Assembly (NCBI GenBank): GCA_021287075.1
Contig: JAJTBD010000020.1
Coordinates: 1-64,000, forward strand
Source of the DNA: Micrococcales bacterium
GTDB taxonomy: Bacteria; Actinomycetota; Actinomycetes; Actinomycetales; Dermatophilaceae
Length of the DNA stretch: 64,000 bases
Reading direction: 5' to 3'
Part shown: positions 35,478-45,059 of the stretch, in pieces
Layout of the letters: each line of letters begins with the position of its first letter
Position numbering within the stretch: the stretch's first letter is position 1
Translations under genes and position numbers: made by a program
The notes under the pieces: model-generated
Told to the model about the DNA's origin: nothing
Database searches by the model: none
Seen by the model: only the letters and a program-made list of their open reading frames with translations

Positions 35478-37466
35478 TCAGTCGTCGTCCTCGTCGTCGA
35501 GCTTGATCGAGGAGTTCATCTGCACCTGGCGCAGGAACTCGTAGTTGGTCTTGTTCTTCTTGAGCTGGGCGAGCAACAGCTCGATGCCCTGCTGGGTGTC
35601 GAGGGCGCTGAGCACGCGGCGCAGCTTCCACATGATCTTCAGCTCCTCCGGCGCGAGGAGGATCTCCTCGCGACGGGTGCCCGAGGCGTTGACGTCGACC
35701 GCGGGGAAGATGCGGCGGTTGGCCAGCTGGCGGTCGAGCTTGAGCTCCATGTTGCCGGTGCCCTTGAACTCCTCGAAGATCACCTCGTCCATCTTGGAGC
35801 CGGTCTCGACCAGCGCGGTGGCCAGGATCGTCAGCGAGCCGCCGTTCTCGATGTTGCGGGCGGCGCCGAAGAAGCGCTTGGGCGGATAGAGCGCCGCGGA
35901 GTCGACACCACCGGAGAGGATGCGCCCGCTCGCCGGGGCGGCGAGGTTGTAGGCGCGGCCGAGGCGGGTGATCGAGTCGAGGAGCACGACCACGTCGTGG
36001 CCCATCTCGACCAGGCGCTTGGCGCGCTCGATGGCGAGCTCGGCGACCGTGGTGTGGTCGTCGGCGGGCCGGTCGAAGGTCGAGGAGATGACCTCGCCCT
36101 TGACGGCGCGCTGCATGTCGGTGACCTCCTCGGGGCGCTCGTCGACGAGGACGACCATGAGGTGGCACTCGGGGTTGTTGACCGCGATCGCGTTGGCGAT
36201 GGCCTGGAGGATCAGGGTCTTGCCGGCCTTGGCCGGGGCGACCAGGAGGCCACGCTGGCCCTTGCCGATCGGGGCGACGAGGTCGATCACGCGGGTGGTG
36301 GTGACGTTTGCCTCGGTCTCCAGGCGCAGGCGCTCCTGCGGATAGAGCGGGGTCAGCTTGCCGAACTCGACGCGCTGGCGCGCCTGCTCGGGCGTCATGC
36401 CGTTGACGGTGTCGAGGCGCACGAGCGGGTTGTACTTCTGGCGGTTGTTCTTGCCGCCGCCCTGGTGCTGCTGCGGCTCCTCGCCGTCCTTGGGCGCCTT
36501 GACCGCGCCGGTGACCGCGTCACCCTTGCGCAGACCGTTCTTCTTGACCATGTTGAGCGGCACATAGACGTCGTTGGCGCCGGGCAGGTAGCCGGAGGTG
36601 CGCACGAAGGCGTAGTTGTCGAGGACGTCGAGGATGCCCGCCACCGGCACCAGCACGTCGTCGTCGTGCACCTGGGTGTCGACGTCGTCGTACTGCTCGC
36701 CCGCGCGACCGCGGCGCTTGTCCCGGTTGCGGTTGCGGTTGCGGTTGCGACGGCGGCCGCCGCGGTCGTCGTCGTCATCCTGACGGTTGTTGTTGTTGCG
36801 GTTGCCGCCCTGCTGGTCCTGCTGGCGGTCGTCGCGGTTCTGCTGGCGGTCGTCGCGGTTCTGGCGCTGGCCCTGCTGGCCGTCGCGCTCCTGACGCTGG
36901 CCGTCACGGTCCTGCTGGCGCTGGCCCTGCTGGCCGTCGCGCTCCTGTCGCTGGCCGTCGCGGTTGCCGCCCTGCTGGTCCTGCTGCTCGCGGGACTGCC
37001 CGTCGCGCGGCTGGGAGTCCTGCTGGCGCTCGCCGCCGTCCTGCTGGTCGCGGTCGCCGCGGCCACGACGGCCACGACGGGTGCGGCCACCCTCGCGCTG
37101 CTCGGCCTGGCCGCCGTCACGCGAGTCGGCCTCGCGGCCGGAGTCGGAGCCGGAGTCGTTGGTGGGAGCCTCGGCGGGCTGCTCGGCGCGCGGGGCGTCG
37201 GCGCTCTCGGCGGGGCGGGCCTCGCGGGCCGGCGCCTGCGTCGGGGCGGTGTCGCCGCCGGCCGAGCGGGCCGGGACGTCGGTGCCGGACTGGCGGGCCT
37301 TGATGGCGGTGATCAGGTCGCCCTTGCGCATCTTGGCGGTGCCGGAGATGCCCATGCTCGAGGCGAGACCCTGCAGCTCGGCGAGGCGCATGGCCGTCAG
37401 AGAGCCGGAGCGGCGGGGCTTGTCGGCGGCCGCGGGTGCAGCGTCGACGGAGATGGTGTCGGACAC
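35478..37466 (-). CDS. rho: Transcription termination factor Rho with large disordered insertion
   Basis: A 662-residue RNA-dependent hexameric helicase that ends transcription. An N-terminal helical domain (about 22-55, [20 protein letters not shown]) is followed by a roughly 200-residue hydrophilic insertion (about 58-255) with repeats such as [10 protein letters not shown] and NRDDRQQ and a run of Arg/Asn pairs. The cold-shock RNA-binding domain begins near 280 ([24 protein letters not shown]), and the ATPase carries the P-loop APAKAGKT near 410 and [15 protein letters not shown]. The GTG at 37466 has GGAAGG upstream; longer in-frame extension is not expected. Such insertions are known in high-GC actinobacteria and help bind structured RNA. 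Confidence 0.96.
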   Translation of the reverse strand: MSDTISVDAAPAAADKPRRSGSLTAMRLAELQGLASSMGISGTAKMRKGDLITAIKARQSGTDVPARSAGGDTAPTQAPAREARPAESADAPRAEQPAEAPTNDSGSDSGREADSRDGGQAEQREGGRTRRGRRGRGDRDQQDGGERQQDSQPRDGQSREQQDQQGGNRDGQRQERDGQQGQRQQDRDGQRQERDGQQGQRQNRDDRQQNRDDRQQDQQGGNRNNNNRQDDDDDRGGRRRNRNRNRNRDKRRGRAGEQYDDVDTQVHDDDVLVPVAGILDVLDNYAFVRTSGYLPGANDVYVPLNMVKKNGLRKGDAVTGAVKAPKDGEEPQQHQGGGKNNRQKYNPLVRLDTVNGMTPEQARQRVEFGKLTPLYPQERLRLETEANVTTTRVIDLVAPIGKGQRGLLVAPAKAGKTLILQAIANAIAVNNPECHLMVVLVDERPEEVTDMQRAVKGEVISSTFDRPADDHTTVAELAIERAKRLVEMGHDVVVLLDSITRLGRAYNLAAPASGRILSGGVDSAALYPPKRFFGAARNIENGGSLTILATALVETGSKMDEVIFEEFKGTGNMELKLDRQLANRRIFPAVDVNASGTRREEILLAPEELKIMWKLRRVLSALDTQQGIELLLAQLKKNKTNYEFLRQVQMNSSIKLDDEDDD

Positions 37467-37748
37467 GAAGGATCCTTCCCCTCGTTCAGCGGCCTCGTTC
37501 AGATGAGACCGGTGTGGTGGGCCCAGCGTGGAATCGCTCTGGCCGGTTTTGGGAGTCCCCCACCGCTGCGGCCGGCTGGCCACAGCACAGGCCCGGACAC
37601 ACATGCCGCAACATGACATGCCAGTCGAGCGATGCAAGGCGTGGGATGGGCAACCGGGCGAGATCCGCCACTGACGGCTGCGTTAGGCCCAATGTAGCAC
37701 CACGTGCGGCTATTCCCGGTGTCGCCCCGCCGCGCGCCCGGGGCGCGC

Positions 37749-37806
37749 GTGCCCAACTGGGCGAAAGAGCCCGGGGCGATCGTGCCCAACTGGGCTAAAG
37801 GGCGGG
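37749..37806. repeat. Paired GCCCAACTGGGC repeats in the rho-thrB gap
   Basis: The gap 37467-37831 has no gene. It should hold the rho leader and promoter on the minus strand (a TACATT at 37696-37691 is a weak -10 candidate). At 37749-37806 two copies of GTGCCCAACTGGGCgAAAG/GTGCCCAACTGGGCtAAAG are joined by GAGCCCGGGGCGATC, matching the paired elements at 27466-27532. Confidence 0.75.
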
Positions 37807-37831
37807 GGCGAACTGGGGCGAACTGGGACGG

Positions 37832-38779
37832 TCAGGGGCGGGCGAGGACCTCGGCGCGGGCGCCGACGGCCGGCACCCCCGGGCGGAGCGCGGTCCACTC
37901 CTCCCCTGCGAAGCCGGCGACCTCGGCGGCCCGGTCCCGGGTGGTCAGCGCGCAGACCGACGGGCCGGCGCCGGAGATGGCGGCCGCGTGCCCGGCCGCA
38001 CGCAGCCGGTCGACGAGCTCCATCGACGCGGCATACGAGCGGCGGCGCGGCTCCTGGTGCAGATAGTCGCGGGTGGCCTCGAGCAGGTATGCCGGGTGGG
38101 CGGTGACGGCGAGCGAGAGCAGGGCGGTGCGTGCGGAGTTTGCCGCCGCGTCGGCGAGCCTGACCTGGGCGGGCAGGACCGAGCGGGCCGTGGCCGTGGA
38201 CAGCTGTGCCGCGCGGTTGAAGACGACCGGCTCGAGGTCGGGGTGGACCGGCAGGCAGAGGGTGCGGGTCCCCTGCTCCGGGTCCTCGCTCCACGAGACC
38301 GTGAAGCCGCCATAGACGCACGCGGAGGAGTTGTCGGGGTGCCCCTCGAGCAGCGCGGCGAGGGAGTTGACCCAGTCGAGGTCGAGCAGTTCGCCGTCGG
38401 AGTTGGCACGCGAGAGTGCCTGTGCCGCAACGATTCCCGACACGATCGCCGCCGAGGAGGAGCCCATGCCGCTGGCGTGGGGCACGGTGTTGTGGCACGA
38501 CAGCCGCAGACCCTCTGGCACCTCGACGCCGAGGTCGCCCCAGGCGCGCACCATCGTGCGATAGACGAGGTGGCTCTCGTCGTGCGGCACGGTGTCGGCG
38601 CCCTGCCCCTCGACGTCGATGACCAGCCCCGGCTCGTCGGTGACGGTCACCTCGAGTCGGTCAAAGACGCCGAGCGCCAGCCCGATCGAGTCGAAGCCGG
38701 GGCCGAGGTTGGCAGTGGTCGCCGGCACCTCGACGCGCACCGCGGTGCCCGCCGGGACGGCCACCATGCCGGCGGGCAT
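37832..38779 (-). CDS. thrB: Homoserine kinase
   Basis: A 315-residue GHMP kinase phosphorylating homoserine. The N-terminal VEVPATTANLGPGFDSIGLAL and the ATP-binding PHASGMGSSSAAIVSG near 98-113 are canonical, with SGAGPSVCAL near the C terminus. The first ATG overlaps the TGA of thrC; a second ATG four codons later is possible. Last gene of the hom-thrC-thrB run. Confidence 0.95.
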   Translation of the reverse strand: MPAGMVAVPAGTAVRVEVPATTANLGPGFDSIGLALGVFDRLEVTVTDEPGLVIDVEGQGADTVPHDESHLVYRTMVRAWGDLGVEVPEGLRLSCHNTVPHASGMGSSSAAIVSGIVAAQALSRANSDGELLDLDWVNSLAALLEGHPDNSSACVYGGFTVSWSEDPEQGTRTLCLPVHPDLEPVVFNRAAQLSTATARSVLPAQVRLADAAANSARTALLSLAVTAHPAYLLEATRDYLHQEPRRRSYAASMELVDRLRAAGHAAAISGAGPSVCALTTRDRAAEVAGFAGEEWTALRPGVPAVGARAEVLARP

Positions 38780-39882
38780 CAGCCGTCCAGGCCCAGCGCG
38801 ACGGCGGTGGAGTAGGCGTCGACCGGCACCTTGGTCGGCGCGACCTCGCTGCCGTCGGCCGTCTTGAGGGCCCACTGGGGGTCCTTGAGGCCGTGGCCGG
38901 TGACGGTGCACACGATCGTCGCGCCGGAGGGCACCCGACCTGCCTCGGCCATCTTGAGCAGGCCAGCGATCGAGGCGGCCGAGCCGGGCTCGACGAAGAT
39001 GCCCTCGCGCGAGGACAGCAGCCGGTGGGCGGCCAGGATCTCCTCGTCGGTGACCATGTCGATCACACCGCCGGACTCGTCGCGGGCGGCCTCGGCCTGC
39101 TGCCACGAGGCGGGGTTGCCGATGCGGATCGCCGTCGCCACCGTCTCGGGGTGGTCGACCGGGTGGCCGAGCACGATCGGCGCGGCACCGGCCGCCTGGA
39201 AGCCCCACATCTGCGGGGTGCGGGTGGCGACCGCGGGCAGGGTGGAGCCGTCGGCGGCGGTGGCCTCGGCGGCATACTCCCGATAGCCGCGCCAGTAGGC
39301 GGTGATGTTGCCGGCGTTGCCGACCGGCAGCACGTGGATGTCGGGGGCGTCGCCGAGCACGTCGACGACCTCGAATGCCGCGGTCTTCTGGCCCTCGATG
39401 CGGGCCGGGTTGACCGAGTTGACCAGCTCGACCGGATAGGCCTCGCCCAGCTTGCGGGCCACGGTCAGGCAGTCGTCGAAGTTGCCGTCGACCTGCAGCA
39501 GCGTGGCGCCGTGGGCGATCGCCTGGGAGAGCTTGCCCATCGCGATCTTGCCGTCGGGCACGAGCACAGCGCACGTCATGCCGGCCTTGGTCGCATAGGC
39601 GGCGGCCGAGGCCGAGGTGTTGCCGGTGGAGGCGCAGATGACCGCCTTGGCGCCCTTGGCGGCGGCGACCGAGATCGCGGTCGTCATGCCGCGGTCCTTG
39701 AAGGAGCCGGTCGGGTTGAGGCCCTCGTATTTCACGTGCACCTGCGCGCCGACGCGCTCGGAGAGGTGCTCGGCCGGGATGAGCGGCGTGCCGCCCTCCT
39801 GGAGGGTCACGACGGGGGCGCCGTCGAGCATGGGGAGGCGCGCGGCATACTCGCGGATCACGCCCTGCCACAGGTGGGCCAT
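38779..39882 (-). CDS. thrC: Threonine synthase
   Basis: A 367-residue PLP enzyme converting O-phosphohomoserine to threonine. PLP Lys62 is in [11 protein letters not shown], the phosphate loop is [12 protein letters not shown], and [15 protein letters not shown] is conserved. It starts 3 bases after the hom stop and overlaps thrB by ATGA, a tight translational unit. Confidence 0.96.
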   Translation of the reverse strand: MAHLWQGVIREYAARLPMLDGAPVVTLQEGGTPLIPAEHLSERVGAQVHVKYEGLNPTGSFKDRGMTTAISVAAAKGAKAVICASTGNTSASAAAYATKAGMTCAVLVPDGKIAMGKLSQAIAHGATLLQVDGNFDDCLTVARKLGEAYPVELVNSVNPARIEGQKTAAFEVVDVLGDAPDIHVLPVGNAGNITAYWRGYREYAAEATAADGSTLPAVATRTPQMWGFQAAGAAPIVLGHPVDHPETVATAIRIGNPASWQQAEAARDESGGVIDMVTDEEILAAHRLLSSREGIFVEPGSAASIAGLLKMAEAGRVPSGATIVCTVTGHGLKDPQWALKTADGSEVAPTKVPVDAYSTAVALGLDG

Positions 39883-39885
39883 CGG

Positions 39886-41214
39886 TCAGGCTCCTTCCAC
39901 ACGCATCACCGAGGTGACCTCGTTGACGGTCTCGAGCTGGCCCAGCGACTCGACGGTCGCCGAGAGGGCGGCGTCGGGCGCCTGGTGGGTGACGACGATG
40001 AGCTGGGCCTTGCCCGACTCGCCATCGGCCCCCGGGATGATCTGCTGGCGCACGGTCTCGATCGAGACGTCGTGGGCGGCGAAGGCCTGGGCGACCTGGG
40101 CGAGCACGCCGGGACGGTCGGCCACGTCGATGCTGATGTGATAGCGCGTCAGCGCCTGCCCCATGTCGAGCACCGGGAGATCGGCGTATGCCGTCTCGGC
40201 CGGCCCGCGGCCGCCGCCGACGAGGTGCCGGGCCGCCGTCACGACATCGCCGAGGATGGCCGACGCGGTCGGGTCGCCACCGGCGCCCTTGCCATAGAAC
40301 ATCAGCTCGCCGGCCGCCGCGGACTCGACGAAGACGGCGTTGTAGGCATCGCGCACCGAGCCGAGCGGGTGGGTCCGCGGGATCATCGCGGGGTGGACGC
40401 GGACCGAAATCCCCTCTCCCCCAGCGGATTCGGCCACTCGCTCACAGATCGCGAGCAGCTTGACGACGCAGTCCATCTCGCGGGCGGCCTGCACATCGGC
40501 GGCGCTGACCTCGGTGATGCCCTCGCGATAGACGTCATTGCCGGAGACCCGGCTGTGGAAGGCGAGCGAGGCCAGGATCGCGGCCTTGGCGGCGGCGTCG
40601 AAGCCCTCGACGTCGGCGGTCGGGTCGGCCTCGGCATAGCCCAGCGCCTGGGCCTGCTCGACAGCCTCGGCGAAGCCCTGGCCGGTGCTGTCCATCTTGT
40701 CGAGGACGTAGTTGGTGGTGCCGTTGACGATGCCGATGACCTTGCGCACGTCGTCGCCCGCGAGGGACTCGCGGATCGGGCGCAGGATCGGGATGGCGCC
40801 GGCGACCGCGGCCTCGTAGTAGAGGTCGACGCCCGCCTTGCCGGCCGCCTCATAGAGGGCCGGGCCGTCCTCGGCGAGGAGGGCCTTGTTGGCCGTGACG
40901 ACAGACGCGCCGTGCTCCATCGCGCTGAGGATGAGGTCGCGGGCCGGGTCGATGCCGCCGATCACCTCGATGACGATGTCGGCGCGGGTGACCAGCTCGG
41001 CCGCGTCGGTGGTGAAGAGGGCGGGGTCGACCGGCAGGCCGGAGCGGTCGCGCCCGGCCCGCCGCACGGCGATGCCGACGAGCTGGAGCGGCCGGCCGAC
41101 GCGGGCGGCGAGGTCGGCCGCCTGCTCGGTGAGGATCGTCGCCACCGACGACCCGACGACGCCGCAGCCCAGGAGGGCGACGCGCAGTGGCTCCTGCGTG
41201 GTGGTCTCAGTCAC
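39886..41214 (-). CDS. hom: Homoserine dehydrogenase with ACT domain
   Basis: A 442-residue NAD(P)-dependent enzyme reducing aspartate semialdehyde to homoserine. The cofactor loop VALLGCGVVGSSVA starts near residue 12, the catalytic domain has GIVNGTTNYVLDKM and DPTADVEGFDAAAK, and the last 85 residues form an ACT domain (YHISIDVADRPGVLAQVAQAF) for threonine feedback. The GTG at 41214 is supported by AAGGAG eight bases upstream. Confidence 0.96.
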   Translation of the reverse strand: MTETTTQEPLRVALLGCGVVGSSVATILTEQAADLAARVGRPLQLVGIAVRRAGRDRSGLPVDPALFTTDAAELVTRADIVIEVIGGIDPARDLILSAMEHGASVVTANKALLAEDGPALYEAAGKAGVDLYYEAAVAGAIPILRPIRESLAGDDVRKVIGIVNGTTNYVLDKMDSTGQGFAEAVEQAQALGYAEADPTADVEGFDAAAKAAILASLAFHSRVSGNDVYREGITEVSAADVQAAREMDCVVKLLAICERVAESAGGEGISVRVHPAMIPRTHPLGSVRDAYNAVFVESAAAGELMFYGKGAGGDPTASAILGDVVTAARHLVGGGRGPAETAYADLPVLDMGQALTRYHISIDVADRPGVLAQVAQAFAAHDVSIETVRQQIIPGADGESGKAQLIVVTHQAPDAALSATVESLGQLETVNEVTSVMRVEGA

Positions 41215-41340
41215 GTGTGCGCTCCTTGCGCTGTGTGCGGTGCTGCGGCGAGTGGGGGCAGCCACGTCAATCCTGCCGCTGGTGAGGGCTTCGGCTGCCA
41301 TTGTTCCGTGATCCGGACGTGGGTGCTCACGATCTTGCGC

Positions 41341-42777
41341 CTAGACCACATCGAGGGCGAGCAGGTCGTCGATCGTCTCGCGGCGGACGATCGGCCGGGC
41401 CACCCCGTCGCGCACGGCGATCACGGGCGGGCGGGGGGTGTGGTTGTACTGGCTGGACAGGGCCCGGCAGTAGGCGCCGGTGCCGGGCACCGCCACGAGG
41501 TCGCCGGGCGCGAGGTCGCTCGGGAGGTACTCGTCCATCACCACGATGTCGCCGGACTCACAGTGGCGGCCGACGACGCGGGAGATCATCGGGTCGGCCT
41601 GCGAGGCGCGCGAGGCCAGCGTGCAGGAGTAGTCGGCCTCATAGAGGGCGGTCCGGGCGTTGTCGGACATGCCGCCGTCGACCGAGACGTAGGCCCGGTG
41701 GCGGGTGTCGTCGATCTGCACCTGCTTGATCGTGCCGACCTCATAGAGCGTGATGCCTGCGGTGCCGACGATGGCCCGCCCGGGCTCGATCGAGAAGCGC
41801 GGTGTCGGGGTGTCCTCGCTGCCGTCGCCGGCCGCCTTGAGCTCGCGGCGGCACAGGTCGGACATCTGCTCCCCCAGCTCGGTGGGCGAGAGCGGGGTGT
41901 TCTGCGAGGTGTAGCAGATGCCGAAGCCACCGCCGAGGTCCATCTCGGGCATGTGCAGGCCGTGGCGCTCGACGACATCGGCGTGCAGCCCGATGAGGCG
42001 CCGGGCAGCGACCTCGAAGCCGGAGGTGTCGAAGATCTGGCTGCCGATGTGGCTGTGCAGCCCCAGCAGGGTCAGGTGCTCGGCGCGCCCCACGATCCGG
42101 TCGATGGCCTCCATGGCCTGGCCACCGGCGAGGGAGAAACCGAACTTCTGGTCCTCGTGGGCGGTGGCGATGAACTCGTGGGTGTGGGCCTCGACGCCGA
42201 CGGTGACGCGCACCATGACGGGGGCCGTCACGCCAAGCCGCTCGGCGGTCTCGGCGACGCGGTCGATCTCGGTGAGGCTGTCGACGACGATGCGGCCCAC
42301 GCCATAGGACAGGGCCTGCTCGATCTCGGCGAGCGACTTGTTGTTGCCGTGCATGCCGATCCGCTCGCCGGGGAAGCCTGCCCGCTGCGCGACGGCCAGC
42401 TCGCCACCCGAGCACACATCGAGGAAGAGCCCCTCCTCGGCCACCCACTGGGCGACGGCGGTGCACAGGAAGGACTTGCCCGCGTAGTAGACGTCGACGC
42501 CGCCGAGGTCGTCGAACGGCCGGGCGAAGTCGTCGCGGAAGGCTCGGGCGCGCTCGCGGAAGTCCTGCTCGTCGATGACATATGCCGCGGTGCCGAACTC
42601 GCCGGCGAGGCTCACCATGTCGACGCCACCGATCGACAGGCGGCCCTCCTCGTCGCGGCGGGCGGTCGACGGCCACAGCTGCGGCAGCAGCTCGTTGACA
42701 TCGGTCGGGTAGGGCAGCCACTGCGGCGCGGCTCCGTAGCCGCTGGCGTGCAGGACGCCTGCCTCGTGCGATCGCAT
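41341..42777 (-). CDS. lysA: Diaminopimelate decarboxylase
   Basis: A 478-residue fold-type III PLP enzyme, last step of lysine synthesis. PLP Lys101 is in VYYAGKSFLCTAV, with GLHSHIGSQIF, MDLGGGFGICYT and EPGRAIVGTAG as standard motifs. Slightly long at the N terminus, as in mycobacteria. It lies between argS and hom; the 126-base gap to hom shows no clear feature. Confidence 0.96.
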   Translation of the reverse strand: MRSHEAGVLHASGYGAAPQWLPYPTDVNELLPQLWPSTARRDEEGRLSIGGVDMVSLAGEFGTAAYVIDEQDFRERARAFRDDFARPFDDLGGVDVYYAGKSFLCTAVAQWVAEEGLFLDVCSGGELAVAQRAGFPGERIGMHGNNKSLAEIEQALSYGVGRIVVDSLTEIDRVAETAERLGVTAPVMVRVTVGVEAHTHEFIATAHEDQKFGFSLAGGQAMEAIDRIVGRAEHLTLLGLHSHIGSQIFDTSGFEVAARRLIGLHADVVERHGLHMPEMDLGGGFGICYTSQNTPLSPTELGEQMSDLCRRELKAAGDGSEDTPTPRFSIEPGRAIVGTAGITLYEVGTIKQVQIDDTRHRAYVSVDGGMSDNARTALYEADYSCTLASRASQADPMISRVVGRHCESGDIVVMDEYLPSDLAPGDLVAVPGTGAYCRALSSQYNHTPRPPVIAVRDGVARPIVRRETIDDLLALDVV

Positions 42778-42845
42778 CTGCTACCTCTCTCGGTGGGCTG
42801 GGACGGCGGGGCGAGGCTGGGAGCCGGCCCCGCGGCATACCTCGG

Positions 42846-44492
42846 TCACATGCGCTCTGGGGCCGAGACCCCAAGCAGGTCAAGGCCATTGGCGAGGACC
42901 TGACGGGTCGCGTCGTTGAGCCACAGGCGGGTGCGGTGCAGGTCGGTGATCTCCTCGTCGGCGCTCATGGGGCGCACGCGGCAGGTGTCGTACCACTTGT
43001 GGAATCGGCCGGCGAGGTCCTCGAGATAGCGGGCGACGCGGTGCGGCTCGCGCAGGCGCGCGGCCTGGGCGACGACCCGCGGGAAGTCGCCGAGGATCGC
43101 GAGCAGTGCCGCCTCGGTCTCGTCGGTGAGCAGCGAGGGGTCGAAGCCGTCCTCGCGGCGCACGCCGTCCTCCCCCGCCAGCCGCGCCACATTGCAGGTG
43201 CGGGCGTGGGCGTACTGGACATAGAAGACGGGGTTGTCGTTGGTCTGCTTGCGCAGCTCCTCGCCCTCGAGCGAGAGGGGGCTGTCGGCGGGGTAGCGCG
43301 CGAGTGAGTAGCGCACGGCGTCGGAGCCGATCCAGCCGAGCAGGTCGCGCAGCTCGATGATGTTGCCCGCGCGCTTGGACAGCTTGGCGCCGCCGAGGTT
43401 GACCAGCTGGCCGATGCGGACCTCGATGTTGGTCTCGGGGTCGTCGCCGGCGCAGGCGGCGATCGCCTTGAGCCGGTTGATGTAGCCGTGGTGGTCGGCG
43501 CCGAGGAGGTAGATCTTCTCGGGGAAGCCGCGGTCCTTCTTGGACAGGTAGTAGGCGGCGTCGGCGGCGAAGTAGGTCGGGACGCCGTCGGCGCGGACCA
43601 GGACGCGGTCCTTGTCGTCGGTGAAGTCCGTGGTGCGCAGCCAGACCGCACCCTCGTGGTCGAAGACGTGCCCCTGCTCGCGCAGCCGGTCGATGGCCTG
43701 GCCGACAGCGCCTGTGTCGTGCAGCGACTTCTCGGAGAACCACACGTCGAAGTGGACGCCGAAGTCCTCGAGGGTGTCGTGGATGTCCTTGAGCTGAAGG
43801 CGATAGCCGACCTCACGGGCCGTCTCGAGCTGCTGCTCGGGGCTGGCCGAGAGGATGTCGGGGTGCTCGGCGAGCAGCGCCCGGCCGAGGTCCTGGACGT
43901 ACTCCCCCGGGTAGCCGCCCTCAGGCGTCGGCTCGCCCTTGGCGGCGGCGAGGACCGACAGCGCGAAGTTGTCCATCTGGCTGCCGGCGTCGTTGATGTA
44001 GTACTCCGCCGTGACGTCCGCACCGGAGGCATCGAGGAGCCGGCGCATGGAGTCGCCGAGCGCGGCCCAGCGGGTGTGGCCGATGTGCAGGGGCCCGGTC
44101 GGGTTGGCCGAGATGAACTCGAGGTTGATCGTGTGGCCCGCCTCGGCGGTGTTGCGGCCGTATGCCGTGCCCGCCTCGACGATGGTCTTGGCGAGCCCGC
44201 CAGCGGACGCGGCCTCGAGGGTGATGTTGAGGAAGCCGGGGCCGGCGATGTCGACCTTCGCGACGCCTTCGGCGGCGCCCAGTCGCTTGGCGACCCTGGC
44301 CGCGAGGTCGCGCGGCGGCATACCGACCTTTTTGGCGAGCTGCATCGCGATGTTGGTGGACCAGTCCCCGTGCTCGCGGTTCTTGGGTCGCTCGACGCGC
44401 ACCGTCTCGGGGATCTCGAGGGTGAGGCCCTCGGCCGCGACGAGGTCGGCCAGGGCAGTGCGGATCGCTGCGGAGAGCTCTTCGGGGGTCAC
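42846..44492 (-). CDS. argS: Arginyl-tRNA synthetase
   Basis: A 548-residue class I synthetase. The HIGH motif is in ANPTGPLHIGHTRWAALGD near 133, the KMSK-equivalent in GGAKLSKRAGN near 371, and the C-terminal anticodon-binding DALR domain ends VSAPERM. The GTG at 44492 (TPEELSAAIRTALADL) gives the typical N terminus; no strong ribosome site is visible, so GTG at 44525 is an alternative. Head-to-head with tRNA-Arg, a functional pairing by coincidence or selection. Confidence 0.96.
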   Translation of the reverse strand: MTPEELSAAIRTALADLVAAEGLTLEIPETVRVERPKNREHGDWSTNIAMQLAKKVGMPPRDLAARVAKRLGAAEGVAKVDIAGPGFLNITLEAASAGGLAKTIVEAGTAYGRNTAEAGHTINLEFISANPTGPLHIGHTRWAALGDSMRRLLDASGADVTAEYYINDAGSQMDNFALSVLAAAKGEPTPEGGYPGEYVQDLGRALLAEHPDILSASPEQQLETAREVGYRLQLKDIHDTLEDFGVHFDVWFSEKSLHDTGAVGQAIDRLREQGHVFDHEGAVWLRTTDFTDDKDRVLVRADGVPTYFAADAAYYLSKKDRGFPEKIYLLGADHHGYINRLKAIAACAGDDPETNIEVRIGQLVNLGGAKLSKRAGNIIELRDLLGWIGSDAVRYSLARYPADSPLSLEGEELRKQTNDNPVFYVQYAHARTCNVARLAGEDGVRREDGFDPSLLTDETEAALLAILGDFPRVVAQAARLREPHRVARYLEDLAGRFHKWYDTCRVRPMSADEEITDLHRTRLWLNDATRQVLANGLDLLGVSAPERM

Positions 44493-44528
44493 CCGGAGGA
44501 TTCTACGGAGTTGTGTGGGGCGCACCGA

Positions 44529-44557
44529 TTCCGCGGTCCACGCCCGGGACTGATAAC
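44529..44557 (+). promoter_or_regulatory. Candidate tRNA-Arg promoter
   Basis: TTCCGC and GATAAC are separated by 17 bases, with the -10 preceded by TG-like context, placing the start about 23 bases before the tRNA. The same GATAAC -10 occurs in the atp promoter candidate. Confidence 0.55.
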
Positions 44558-44586
44558 CTCACTCCTCGCGTCAGGTTGTGACGCAC

Positions 44587-44658
44587 GCCCCCGTAGCTCA
44601 GGGGATAGAGCACCGCCCTCCGGAGGCGGGAGCGCAGGTTCGAATCCTGCCGGGGGCA
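44587..44658 (+). tRNA. tRNA-Arg (anticodon CCG)
   Basis: A complete cloverleaf: acceptor GCCCCCG/CGGGGGC, D stem GCTC/GAGC, anticodon arm CCGCC-CTCCGGA-GGCGG with anticodon CCG, and T arm GCAGG-TTCGAAT-CCTGC. The discriminator base is A. The following bases are CCC, so the 3' CCA is not encoded. It reads CGG arginine codons. Confidence 0.97.
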
Positions 44659-44668
44659 CCCATCCGAT

Positions 44669-44700
44669 GGCCCGCTGACCTGCGATGCAGGCGGCGGGCC
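44669..44700 (+). terminator. Hairpin downstream of tRNA-Arg
   Basis: GGCCCGC pairs with GCGGGCC, with an inner CCTGC/GCAGG pairing, 10 bases after the tRNA and followed by TTCG. Confidence 0.65.
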
Positions 44701-44718
44701 TTCGCCGTTCGAAAGACC

Positions 44719-45055
44719 GGCTCGCCCCTCGCGCGGCGAGCGGCAGCCGATGATGGCTGCGCACGGCAGCGGCGCGACCCGCTCGTCCTCGATCCCGTCG
44801 GGCAGTGCAGAGGCATACGCCTCGTCGACGAGCACCACTTGGCATACCCACCGTCGACATCCCAGCCGGTGGATCTCTGTGCGCGACAGAGGCTCTCGGC
44901 ACCACCGCGGCAGCAGCCGCGCGTGCCGTCGGTCCAGGCGAGCCAGGCCACACCCACCCGCCAACGTTGAACCGCCCGCTCCCCTCCCCCAGCGCGTCGA
45001 CGACACCGACGACCTCCTGGCCCGGAGTGACGTCTGGCCTGCGCGGCGGCGTCCA
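44719..45055 (-). pseudogene. Decayed fragment of a zinc-dependent alcohol dehydrogenase
   Basis: Reading minus-strand frames in turn gives PDVTPGQEVVGVVDALGEG (about 45040-44955), then GVAWLAWTDGTRGCCRGGAESLCRAQ continuing to GWDVDGGYAKWC (44954-44832), then LVDEAYASALPDGIEDERVAPL with CAAIIG (44829-44719). In order these match the catalytic domain of AdhA-type zinc alcohol dehydrogenases, with frameshifts near 44955 and 44831. The usual GHE zinc/substrate motif is GQE, and both the beginning and the NAD-binding half are missing. No intact frame spans it, so it is a remnant. The rest of the gap 44659-45059 holds only the tRNA terminator. Confidence 0.82.
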
Positions 45056-45059
45056 GAGG

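Noticed and set aside
38893..42903. Very long plus-strand open frame (over 1300 codons) over thrC, hom and lysA
   Set aside because: It is antisense to well-supported enzymes; high GC content creates such stop-free shadows. The same applies to the long frame over ecm at 13341-16613.
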